Below, one piece after another: positions 39,145 through 45,953 of a stretch of 64,000 nt of DNA. Both the position numbers and the translations under genes were made by a program. Each line of letters starts with the position of its first letter. Within the stretch, counting starts at the first letter, position 1. The stretch lies in contig CAYUZT010000008.1 in assembly GCA_964449445.1 (NCBI GenBank), positions 1 to 64,000 on the forward strand, read 5' to 3'. The notes beneath the pieces are model-generated. The model had not been told where the DNA came from and searched no databases. It saw only the letters and a list, made by a program, of their open reading frames with translations. The DNA is from JABFSS01 sp964449445 (lineage in GTDB: Bacteria; Patescibacteriota; Gracilibacteria; Peribacterales; Peribacteraceae).

Positions 39145-39912
39145 CTAGGCAAGCACCTCATATCCGTTCTCCGTCACGAGCACAGTGTGTTCAAAGTGTG
39201 CGGAAAGCGAGCCATCCGCAGTCGCAATGGTCCATCCATCCCCTTCCTCTCGGATATTGGGCTTCCCCATCGCAGTGATCGGCTCGATCGCGATGATTGT
39301 GTTCGCTGGCAGCTTCGGCCCCGTGCCTGCTTTGCCGATGTTCGGAACATCGGGGAATTGGTGGAGCGTGGTGCCAAGGCCGTGTCCCGTGAGGCCGTTC
39401 ACGCACGAGTAGCCATGACCTTCGACTGCATTCTGAATAGTGGACGAGATATCGCCGATCTTCACCCCGGGCGCCACGATCGCGCACGAAAGCTCTAGTG
39501 TCTCTTCCGACACTCTCAAAAACTCCGAAACATCCTGGGTCACCTGACCGACAGGAACGGTGGTGCACGCGTCGGTATAGAGCTTCCCGTAGACCACACC
39601 TCCATCCAGTGACACGATATCTCCTTCGTTCAGCTCTCTCTTCCCCGGAATTCCATGGACGCATTGATCATTGACCGACGTGCAGAGCGTCGCCGGGAAA
39701 CCGTGATAGCCCTTGAAGGCCGGTACTGCGCCCTCATGGGAACGGATGAACTCTTCGGCAAACCGATCGAGCTCGCCCGTCGTGATTCCCGGACGAACGA
39801 TCTTCGATGTTTCGATCAAACACCCACGCAGTATCCTCCCGCCAATCCGCAGGGCTTTGATCTGCTCCGGAGTGAAAATTTGGAATGAAGACACTGGGCG
39901 ATTGTAAAGCAC
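39145..39912 (-). CDS. map: Methionine aminopeptidase, type I
   Basis: A 255-aa metalloprotease removing initiator Met. Metal ligands are visible in order: DGGVVYGKLYTDA (two Asp), GHGLGTTLHQFP (His), IAIEPITA (Glu) and HFEHTVLV (Glu). FPATLCTSVNDQCVHGIPG is the substrate pocket segment. The start is GTG 39912 or the more typical GTG 39894 (VSSFQIFTPEQIKALR). It follows adk in the usual spc-operon order. Confidence 0.97.
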   Translation of the reverse strand: MLYNRPVSSFQIFTPEQIKALRIGGRILRGCLIETSKIVRPGITTGELDRFAEEFIRSHEGAVPAFKGYHGFPATLCTSVNDQCVHGIPGKRELNEGDIVSLDGGVVYGKLYTDACTTVPVGQVTQDVSEFLRVSEETLELSCAIVAPGVKIGDISSTIQNAVEGHGYSCVNGLTGHGLGTTLHQFPDVPNIGKAGTGPKLPANTIIAIEPITAMGKPNIREEGDGWTIATADGSLSAHFEHTVLVTENGYEVLA

Positions 39913-40036
39913 GAAATACGAAGCACGAAGCTCGAAACAATACCAAATAATGAAGAATCTAATCGACCAATTTCTGTCTTTACGCTTCTCACGGTTTGTT
40001 TCGGATTTCGGATTTCGAGCTTCGGATTTTACACCT
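39908..40036. repeat. Head-to-head CGAAGCTCGAAA / TTTCGAGCTTCG repeat, copy 1
   Basis: CGAAATACGAAGCACGAAGC with CTCGAAACAATACCAAATAA (39912-39951) faces GTTTCGGATTTCGGATTTCG with AGCTTCGGATTTT (39998-40031). A closely similar arrangement is at 45288-45412, so this is a dispersed family. Confidence 0.7.
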
Positions 40037-40592
40037 GAAGAGCCTTTTCCATTTCTCCGTACACTTCGTCCACGCCTTTCATTCCCTCAATCTCCATCAC
40101 TTTCCCTGCCTTCTTGTACTTCTCAATCACTGGCATCGTTTTCTCGGTAAACGTCTTCATTCTGCGCTCTACAATCTCTGTATTGGCATCATCCGCCCGT
40201 CCTTCTTCCTTCGCTCTCCCCAGGATCCTCTTCATCCCCTCCTCGGGTGTCAGGAGAATGTGGATACAGTGGAAGTCCCGCCCGACCTCGCTCATGACCC
40301 GGTCGAAGTCGCACATTTGATCCAGATCCCTGGGAATCCCATCGAAGAGAATTTTTTGAGATTTCGGACGCGTGAGAATCGCTTCCTTCACCACCTGCAT
40401 GATGATCTCGTGCGGGACCAGATGCCCGGCATCAATGAACGACTTCACAGTCTTGCCGAGCTCTGAGCCGGACGCCGCAATCTTTCTGAGCTCACCACCC
40501 GCCTCAAAAATGTCGTAGTTGAACTCTTTCGCCAGACGCTTGGCTTGAGTCCCTTTGCCGCTGCCCTGGATACCGAATAAGACGAGGTCCAT
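40029..40592 (-). CDS. adk: Adenylate kinase
   Basis: A 187-aa adenylate kinase (ATP + AMP to 2 ADP). The P-loop is FGIQGSGKGTQ (residues 5-15; G-I-Q rather than G-A-P). The AMP-binding region and FDGIPRDLDQ (about 79-88; family F-D-G-F-P-R) are present, with a short LID (no zinc Cys). The frame runs upstream through the repeat, but ATG 40592 (MDLVLFGIQG) is clear. Its first 15 bases are duplicated beyond the toxin-antitoxin pair. Confidence 0.95.
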   Translation of the reverse strand: MDLVLFGIQGSGKGTQAKRLAKEFNYDIFEAGGELRKIAASGSELGKTVKSFIDAGHLVPHEIIMQVVKEAILTRPKSQKILFDGIPRDLDQMCDFDRVMSEVGRDFHCIHILLTPEEGMKRILGRAKEEGRADDANTEIVERRMKTFTEKTMPVIEKYKKAGKVMEIEGMKGVDEVYGEMEKALQV

Positions 40593-40640
40593 GGAACAAT
40601 CATCAATGATCAATGACCAATCATCAATGCAATTTTGCCC

Positions 40641-40681
40641 TTGCAGAGTAGAGAAAAAAGTGTACACTTTAGGTACACTTT
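40641..40681 (+). promoter_or_regulatory. Toxin-antitoxin promoter and operator
   Basis: TTGCAG (40641-40646), 16 nt, TACACT (40663-40668). The -10 lies inside two direct repeats GTACACTTT (40662-40670 and 40673-40681), which also make the dyad GTGTAC-n7-GTACAC. Repression by the antitoxin or complex at this site is likely by analogy. Confidence 0.6.
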
Positions 40682-40691
40682 CCATCATCTC

Positions 40692-40946
40692 ATGACCACG
40701 AAGTTCATCGGTATCAAAGAATTCCGGCAGAATATGAGCAAACTCTCGAAGCAAAAGAAGGTTTGTTTTATTGTCATGCATCATTCCGTGCCTATGTGGA
40801 AAGTGGAACCTTTGGAAGACGAAGATGACCTGATCGATGAACTCATCCTGAGAAAATATGACAAAGAGATTCGGAAAGGGCTCAAGCAGGTAAAAGCAGG
40901 AAAAACACTCGGTTCCGAAGAAGTTCGGCGGCATCTTGGGCTATGA
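40692..40946 (+). CDS. Antitoxin of a RelE-type module
   Basis: An 84-aa protein starting MTTKFIGIKEFRQNMSKLSKQKK, the fold-entry motif of Phd/YefM-like antitoxins (I-x-x-x-E-F-R-x-x-x-x). The C-terminal half is charged and helical (EDDLIDELILRKYDKEIRKGLKQVKAGK), as expected for the toxin-wrapping tail. Its stop overlaps the toxin start by 4 bp (ATGA). It probably represses its own promoter. Confidence 0.8.
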   Translation: MTTKFIGIKEFRQNMSKLSKQKKVCFIVMHHSVPMWKVEPLEDEDDLIDELILRKYDKEIRKGLKQVKAGKTLGSEEVRRHLGL

Positions 40947-41212
40947 AATTTCTTCTCCAGTGGACTGAGCAGGCAATAGAACAATTACATCGGCTGGATT
41001 CACTGATCGGAAAACGCATTCATGCAAAAATGGAATGGTACGCGTCACAGGATGATCCTCTGGTCTTTGCGAAGAAACTCGTCCATCCGCAGGCAACACT
41101 CTTTCGTTTTCGCATCGGCGACTATCGCATCATTTGCTCGGTCAAACATTCTGAAGTGCATATCCTGTTTGTGATAGCCGTAAAAAATCGGAAAGAGGCG
41201 TATCGGCTATAG
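40943..41212 (+). CDS. RelE/ParE-family toxin
   Basis: An 89-aa protein: LLQWTEQAIEQLHRLDSLIGKRIHAKMEWYAS then AKKLVHPQATLFRFRIGDYRIICSVK and VHILFVIAVKNRKEAY. The R-F-R-I-G-D-Y-R-I block and final V-x-x-R-K-x-x-Y match RelE-type mRNA interferases. It is translationally coupled to the antitoxin and inserted between secY and adk on the opposite strand. Confidence 0.88.
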   Translation: MKFLLQWTEQAIEQLHRLDSLIGKRIHAKMEWYASQDDPLVFAKKLVHPQATLFRFRIGDYRIICSVKHSEVHILFVIAVKNRKEAYRL

Positions 41213-41276
41213 ATTTCCAAAGAGAACGAGGTCCATGGAAGGATAATCAATCATCGGCGATCAATCTTCAATACCA

Positions 41277-41531
41277 TCACAACTCAACTTCCTCTGCCTG
41301 AGGAGTGGGAAAAGGATTTTCCAAAGCAAGTGAGCCGTTCAATGTTCCGACATACTGCGCAGCACTAGCATGTGTTTTCCGAACCTGAGCCATGCTGGAG
41401 AGATTGTGACCAAATAAGGCCATTTCCTGATGGACCAACCGAAGACCAGATTCAACCTTTTCACGATTGATCTGTGCCCAGCCCGATTCCAAAGTGTGTC
41501 CCATAACGAAGAAGGAAGGAATTAGCGCCAA
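41277..41531 (-). CDS. Small hypothetical protein upstream of the TA insertion
   Basis: An 84-aa frame; ATG 41504 (MGHTLESGWAQINREKVESG) is a better start than the TTG at 41531. It is mostly helical with amphipathic pattern (VESGLRLVHQEMALFGHNLSSMAQVRK) and an acidic end (QAEEVEL). Family unknown. It lies just after secY on the same strand and may be a small operon passenger. The 90-bp gap to secY shows nothing recognisable. Confidence 0.45.
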   Translation of the reverse strand: MALIPSFFVMGHTLESGWAQINREKVESGLRLVHQEMALFGHNLSSMAQVRKTHASAAQYVGTLNGSLALENPFPTPQAEEVEL

Positions 41532-41624
41532 AGCCTATAGAAAGAATGGAAAAAGAAAAGATCTTGTGTGTCATAGGCAAGAAAAATCTCTTCTACAAGC
41601 CATAAACGAGACACATCGGTCCCT

Positions 41625-42902
41625 TTATACTAATTTCTCATAATCATGCGCCAGCATCTGCGCATTCACTTGCCGAATCAGCTCCATGACGACGCCAACG
41701 ATGATGATGAGCCCTGAACCGGAGATCAGAAGATCTGTGGAACCGAGTGACGAGTACCGTGTGAAGAGCAGCGGAACGATCGCGACGATGCCGAGGAAAC
41801 TGCCTCCCCACAGGTTCAAGCGATTACTGGTCTTGGCGAGAAGAATGGCCGTCTGCGGCCCCGGGCGCACGCCAGGGATAAACCCTCCGCGCTTCTGAAT
41901 GGTTTCGGCCACTTGTTCGGGTTTAAAAGTGACCGAGACGTAAAAGTAGGTAAATCCGATCACGAGCAGAAAGTAGCCAAGCATGTAAACCAGGCTCGGA
42001 TTCTGCGAATTCAAGTACTCATTGATAAAGCTCACGACAGGTGCGAAGCGCGGCGCTGTTTGTAAGAATTGCGCGATGATCGCCGGAAACGTGATGAGCG
42101 AAATGGCGAAGATGATCGGGATCATGCCGGCTTGATTGAGACGAATAGGGAGATTGCCCTGGACTCCACGGCCGGCTCCTTGATTTGCGTAGGTGATCGG
42201 GATCAGGCGGTGAGCGTCAGTAAAGAGCACGACCGCAACGAGGGTCGCGATGGAAACGATGACGAAGAGATAGAACGCCCCCACTTGGCTATCACCAGCA
42301 AGGAGAATGGATCCGAAGCGCGTGGGGATTTTCGCAACGATGCCGACGAAGATCAGCATCGAAACACCGTTGCCGATCCCCTTCTCGGTGATGATCTCGC
42401 CCAACCACATCAGAAAGAGCGAACCCGCGGTCACGTAGAGCATGGGACCGAGGACTGCGGGGAACGTGGTATCCACGAGATTGACTCCCCCACGACCGAT
42501 GAGCACCAGGAAACCGTAGCTCTGGACGAATGCGAGTGGGAGCGTGAGCCACCGCGTGTAGCGGTTGATCTGCTGTTGGCCCTGTGCGCCTTCTTTACTG
42601 AGAGACTCGAGCTTCGGGAAGATGACCGTGCACAGCTGCACAATGATGGACGCGTTGATGTAAGGACTCAAACCGAGCAGCACGACCGAAAAGTTATCCA
42701 GTCCGCCACCGGTGAGCGCGGCAAACACGCCAAGCGGTCCACTCGTCCCCTGTGTATCCAAATATTGTTTGAGCCCGATGGGGTCCGCTCCCGGAACCGC
42801 GATGTGGCTTGCGACGCGGTAGAGAACGAGCAGAAAAATCGTGACGAGGATGCGCTTACGAAGGTCTTCCGAACGCCAAAGCTGTTGTAGATACGTGAAC
42901 AT
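41625..42902 (-). CDS. secY: Protein translocase subunit SecY
   Basis: A 425-aa, ten-helix channel of the Sec translocon. RIPVTI-type loop here reads RILVTIFLLVLYRVASHIAVPGAD in TM1. LSPYINASIIVQL is the TM2 gate, TRWLTLPLAFVQSYG follows, QAGMIPIIFAISLITFP is TM7 and RGGFIPGVRPG is the ribosome-binding C5 loop region. Complete. Its first nine codons are duplicated upstream in a mini-ORF. Confidence 0.98.
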   Translation of the reverse strand: MFTYLQQLWRSEDLRKRILVTIFLLVLYRVASHIAVPGADPIGLKQYLDTQGTSGPLGVFAALTGGGLDNFSVVLLGLSPYINASIIVQLCTVIFPKLESLSKEGAQGQQQINRYTRWLTLPLAFVQSYGFLVLIGRGGVNLVDTTFPAVLGPMLYVTAGSLFLMWLGEIITEKGIGNGVSMLIFVGIVAKIPTRFGSILLAGDSQVGAFYLFVIVSIATLVAVVLFTDAHRLIPITYANQGAGRGVQGNLPIRLNQAGMIPIIFAISLITFPAIIAQFLQTAPRFAPVVSFINEYLNSQNPSLVYMLGYFLLVIGFTYFYVSVTFKPEQVAETIQKRGGFIPGVRPGPQTAILLAKTSNRLNLWGGSFLGIVAIVPLLFTRYSSLGSTDLLISGSGLIIIVGVVMELIRQVNAQMLAHDYEKLV

Positions 42903-43035
42903 AAATTGTCATTCCGAGTAGCTCGCCCGCAGGCGAGCGTATCGAGGAAGCCAGAGTTGTTGCATGTAGGTAATCATTGATCACAGTTTGTCATTCCGAG
43001 TAGCTTCGCCGCGGAGCGGCGAGCGTACCGAGGAA
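42903..43035. repeat. Two GAGTAGCT...GAGCGTA palindromic elements, rplO-secY junction
   Basis: TGTCATTCCGAGTAGCT, a palindrome (CGCCCGCAGGCG or CGCCGCGGAGCGGCG) and GAGCGTA-CGAGGAA occur twice, at about 42908-42949 and 42990-43035. A third relative is at the rplN-rpsQ junction (51395-51438). Confidence 0.75.
42909..42977 (-). other. Orphan secY-start mini-ORF (22 codons)
   Basis: On the minus strand ATG 42977 opens MITYMQQLWLPRYARLRASY-SE and stops with TGA at 42909, 6 nt before the true secY ATG. Its first nine residues mirror secY (MFTYLQQLW). Bases 42950-42977 match 42875-42902 at 20 of 28 positions; among the differing codons four are synonymous and two conservative (F/I, L/M). Confidence 0.65.
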
Positions 43036-43479
43036 TCAGTCTTTGATGATGGTGACTGTTCCGCCAGCTTTCTCGACCGCCTGTTTGGCTTTTTCGGACG
43101 CAGCATGAACGGAGAGTGCGAACTTCTTACTCACTGTACCGCGGGAAAGCAGTTTGACGCGTTGATTGGTGCGAAGCAGTTTCTTCTCACGGAGTCCGGC
43201 CGGATCGTACGTGCCTGCATCGAGGCTCGCTTCCAGCGTATCGATATTCAGCGGCTCAAAATCCTCGCGACGCGGGTGGGTGAATCCCCCTAATTTCGGC
43301 TGACGGCGGATGAGCGGAACCTGGCCTCCTTCAAAACCGAAACGGTATCCCTTTCCGGTGCGCGCATGCTGGCCTTTGGTGCCGCGTCCTGCTGTGGTAC
43401 CGCCGCCGCCGCTGTTGCCGCGCGCGACCTTTTTACGGGTGCGACGGGAGCCGGGATTGGGCTTGAGCGTGTGGAGCAT
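43036..43479 (-). CDS. rplO: 50S ribosomal protein L15
   Basis: A 147-aa uL15. MLHTLKPNPGSRRTRKKVARGNSGGGGTTAGRGTKGQHARTG is the glycine-rich N-terminus; FEGGQVPLIRRQPKLGGF is the family signature. The C-terminal KAKQAVEKAGGTVTIIKD is typical. The frame extends upstream beyond ATG 43479, but that part is not L15-like. No rpmD lies between it and rpsE. Confidence 0.97.
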   Translation of the reverse strand: MLHTLKPNPGSRRTRKKVARGNSGGGGTTAGRGTKGQHARTGKGYRFGFEGGQVPLIRRQPKLGGFTHPRREDFEPLNIDTLEASLDAGTYDPAGLREKKLLRTNQRVKLLSRGTVSKKFALSVHAASEKAKQAVEKAGGTVTIIKD

Positions 43480-43569
43480 GGGAAAGGAGGCGAGAAATAT
43501 TCCTGAGAGATGCAGTGTAGGGGAAGAGAAAAGGAAAGAAAAGGGGTCTGAAAGCGCCAATATGGGAGT

Positions 43570-44151
43570 ATGCTATTCTCCGTGCTCACGTTCGTCCTCG
43601 CGCTCCTCTTCCTGAGTCCCACCCCCGGCTCGGCCTACTTCCGTCTCACGGGACAGGCAAGTCAACAACCCTATTTGGTGATCTCGAAGAGCTCTTCTTC
43701 AAAATCGTCTCAATCATCGCAGAGGGCGACGGTACCAGCTCAATTACAGGCCACGCGAAAAAGCATTCTCGATCTCGTCAATCAGGAACGGAAAAAACGC
43801 GGCCTCCCGTCAATGAAGGCCAGCACGATTTTGAATCTCTCCGCGCAGCGCCACGCTCAGGATATGCTGAAGCGGAAATATTTCTCGCACGAGACTCCCG
43901 AGAAGAAGAAGCCCGAGGATCGCATCCGTGCCGTCGGCTACTTCACTCCTCCCTGCAATTGCTCGGTACGATTTTCGTACGGGGAGAACATCGCCAAGGG
44001 GCAGAAGTCGCCGCGCGACGTGATGAACTCGTGGATGAACTCGACCGTTCATCGGACGAATATTCTCAAGCGCGATTTCAAGGAACTCGGCGTGGGGTAT
44101 GCGGGTGACGTCTGGGTGCAAAATTTTGGCAGTGTGAACATTGGCAAGTGA
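43570..44151 (+). CDS. Secreted CAP-domain protein
   Basis: A 193-aa exported protein. Signal peptide (about residues 1-22, cleavage near GSA-YF), a Ser/Lys-rich linker and a CAP (SCP/PR-1-like) domain: ILDLVNQERKKRGLPSMK, LSAQRHAQDMLKRKYFSHETPE, YGENIAKGQKSPRDVMNSWMNSTVHRTNIL, ELGVGYAGDVWVQNFG. The CAP His/Glu cavity residues (H in AQRHAQ and STVHR, E in YGEN) are present. A pair CNC lies before YGEN. It opens the accessory island inside the spc operon. Confidence 0.85.
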   Translation: MLFSVLTFVLALLFLSPTPGSAYFRLTGQASQQPYLVISKSSSSKSSQSSQRATVPAQLQATRKSILDLVNQERKKRGLPSMKASTILNLSAQRHAQDMLKRKYFSHETPEKKKPEDRIRAVGYFTPPCNCSVRFSYGENIAKGQKSPRDVMNSWMNSTVHRTNILKRDFKELGVGYAGDVWVQNFGSVNIGK

Positions 44152-44171
44152 TAGCCAAAATTCCCTATTTC

Positions 44172-44180
44172 TGCTATAAT
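44172..44180 (+). promoter_or_regulatory. Extended -10 TGCTATAAT of SLH-CAP gene
   Basis: TGCTATAAT ends 10 nt before ATG 44191 and overlaps the earlier ATG at 44179, so the transcript would start after 44179. This indicates ATG 44191 and a near-leaderless message. Confidence 0.55.
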
Positions 44181-44190
44181 GATCTTCAAG

Positions 44191-45285
44191 ATGCATATCA
44201 ACTCTTCGCTCGTCGCAGTCATGATTCTGATTGCGGGAGTCTCTCCGGCGCATGCACAGATCCCGTCGTTTCGGACTCCCTACGTGACGCGCGCCGAATC
44301 GGCGATGCTCTTGCTGCAGGCGAGGGTACCCAAGATCCCGGCACTCCTCAGTAACGGCGCATTCACCGATGTCCCCCGAGGCATCTGGTATGAACGGTAC
44401 ATCGTAGTTGCCGAACGACTCGGAATTCTGCAGGCACATCCCGTCACGCGGCGCATCCGCCCCGATGATCCCGTGACGAGAGCAGAATTCATTTCCATGG
44501 CAGGGAAAACGTTCGGCATCAACACCTTGCTTTTTTCTTCCACGTACAGCGATGTCTCACGGGAGGCATGGTATGCGGCTGGGGCCGGTATGGCCCAGAG
44601 GTTGCAACTCTTTCCGGGGGATCCGGATCAGTCGCAGTTCAGGCCTGAGGAATTCATGATCCACAGCGAAGTGGCGAAGACGGTTCAAATACTCAGCGAT
44701 GCGACTGCGAATGCCGTCGCGTGGAAGCGCGCCCTCAACGCCCCCCCGCCGAGCCCGTATCAGAACATCTCCACAAGCACGCAGAATATCGCACTTGTAA
44801 AGCCGCGCGGACCCGCGCCGCACCTGGGCATTGCGACGCAAGCGGCTTCCGCCGGTTCGAATCCGTCGCAAATATCCAAACTCCGGCAGGACGTGCTTGC
44901 ACTCGTGAATGCCGAGCGCGCAAAAGCAGGTCTTGCTCCTCTGAAAAGAAGTGTCACCCTTGAGACGTCAGCTCAACAATATGCCCAGTCGATGGCAAAG
45001 CGCGGATTCTTTGGGCATACAGGACCGGGAGGAGAAACACTCAAAGACCGCATGGAGAAATCGGGCTACTACCGTCCGTTCTTCCAATCCGAATGCTTCT
45101 GCGTCGCGCGCTACATCATGGGCGAAAACCTGGCGCGCGGTCAGAAGACCGCAAAGGAGGTCGTCACTGACTGGATGCAATCCCCCGCGCACAAAGCCGC
45201 AATCACGACCACGGACTTCACCGATACAGGCATCGGCATTGTGGCGGGTGTATGGGTGCAGCATTTTGGAGGAAAACAGAAATAA
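44191..45285 (+). CDS. SLH-domain and CAP-domain surface protein
   Basis: A 364-aa exported protein. Signal peptide ending near AHA-QIP (about residue 23), then two SLH-type repeats (YVTRAESAMLLL...FTDVPRGIWYERYIVVAERLGIL and DDPVTRAEFISMAGKTFGI...YSDVSREAWYAAGAGMAQ) that should bind cell-wall polymer. A Pro/Ser linker is followed by a CAP domain (LRQDVLALVNAERAKAGLAPLKR, GENLARGQKTAKEVVTDWMQSPAHKAAI, GIGIVAGVWVQHFGG). The CAP domain is paralogous to the preceding gene, including the Cys pair before the GEN motif. Confidence 0.85.
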   Translation: MHINSSLVAVMILIAGVSPAHAQIPSFRTPYVTRAESAMLLLQARVPKIPALLSNGAFTDVPRGIWYERYIVVAERLGILQAHPVTRRIRPDDPVTRAEFISMAGKTFGINTLLFSSTYSDVSREAWYAAGAGMAQRLQLFPGDPDQSQFRPEEFMIHSEVAKTVQILSDATANAVAWKRALNAPPPSPYQNISTSTQNIALVKPRGPAPHLGIATQAASAGSNPSQISKLRQDVLALVNAERAKAGLAPLKRSVTLETSAQQYAQSMAKRGFFGHTGPGGETLKDRMEKSGYYRPFFQSECFCVARYIMGENLARGQKTAKEVVTDWMQSPAHKAAITTTDFTDTGIGIVAGVWVQHFGGKQK

Positions 45286-45287
45286 AT

Positions 45288-45412
45288 CCGAAGCTCGAAA
45301 TTCGAAATCCGAAACAAATACAAATGAGTGAAGAGTTAAAAAGTTTAAACGATTGAATTTTGGATACTTTTAGAATTGTTTCGAGCTTCGAGCTTCGGAT
45401 TTCGAGCTTGTA
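45288..45412. repeat. Head-to-head CGAAGCTCGAAA / TTTCGAGCTTCG repeat, copy 2
   Basis: CCGAAGCTCGAAATTCGAAA with TCCGAAACAAATACAAATGA (45289-45328) faces GAATTGTTTCGAGCTTCGAG with CTTCGGATTTCGAGCTTG. Closely related to 39908-40036. It separates the SLH-CAP and PfpI genes (convergent). Confidence 0.7.
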
Positions 45413-45416
45413 AGAG

Positions 45417-45929
45417 TTACAGCGATGCAAATACTCTACCGAATTCTACCGCCGCCCCCGGCCCATTCCCCGTCACAATCTTCCCATCAACAGTTACCGG
45501 CTCACCGGTGAATTCTATGTCATGCAGCGCCATAAACCCCGCCTGGTCGCCATCTTCGTTCCAGACAGTTGCCTTCTTGCCGGTGAGGACTTCCGCTGCA
45601 GCGAGAATCTTGGGTGCAATGCAAATGGCTCCCAGTGGCTTCCCGGCTTCCACCGTATCCTGCGCGATCCGCTTGGCATCCGCGTTCTGCCAGAGGTTTG
45701 CCGCTCCCGGCCCACCGATGAAGCCAATACGGTCATAATCAGCAACATCTACCTCAGCGAGCGTGAGCTCCGCATTTTCCTGGCCGCCAAACTTCCCGGT
45801 ACACTCCCCAACCTCCGTACTTGAGAGGACAACCTGGAATCCGGCGGCAATCAGCCCGTCACGAGTACCCTGGAGTTCAACATCTTGAAATCCTTTCTGA
45901 GCGATAATGAGGAGGGCAGTTCGCTTCAC
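45417..45929 (-). CDS. DJ-1/PfpI-family protein
   Basis: A 170-aa DJ-1/PfpI/ThiJ superfamily protein. The nucleophile elbow GAICIAPKIL (about residues 99-108) carries the Cys. DRIGFIGGPGA (about 66-76) precedes it, and TGNGPGAAVEFG (about 153-164) gives the C-terminal family motif. The Glu that polarises the Cys is probably the one in FQDVELQG. Family roles include deglycase, chaperone and protease; none can be chosen here. Start GTG 45929, 6 nt from a -10 shared with the divergent gene. Confidence 0.85.
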   Translation of the reverse strand: MKRTALLIIAQKGFQDVELQGTRDGLIAAGFQVVLSSTEVGECTGKFGGQENAELTLAEVDVADYDRIGFIGGPGAANLWQNADAKRIAQDTVEAGKPLGAICIAPKILAAAEVLTGKKATVWNEDGDQAGFMALHDIEFTGEPVTVDGKIVTGNGPGAAVEFGRVFASL

Positions 45930-45935
45930 AGACCA

Positions 45936-45945
45936 AGTATATACT
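45936..45945. promoter_or_regulatory. Palindromic bidirectional -10 AGTATATACT
   Basis: AGTATATACT is self-complementary and reads TATACT on both strands. It lies 8 nt from ATG 45954 (plus) and 6 nt from GTG 45929 (minus), so one 10-bp site could start two divergent leaderless transcripts. Confidence 0.55.
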
Positions 45946-45953
45946 CCCTCACT

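Larger units (their letters stand above)
40582..41240. mobile_element. 15-bp direct repeats flanking a toxin-antitoxin insertion
   Basis: ACGAGGTCCATGGAA, covering the adk start codon, occurs at 40582-40596 and again at 41226-41240. The antitoxin-toxin pair and its promoter lie between. Degenerate ATCATCAATGATCAAT repeats follow both copies. This looks like an insertion with target duplication, or an excision/integration scar. Confidence 0.6.

Noticed and set aside
42069..42890. Open frame antisense to secY
   Set aside because: Same complement effect (Asp/Arg/Glu-rich); SecY is unambiguous.
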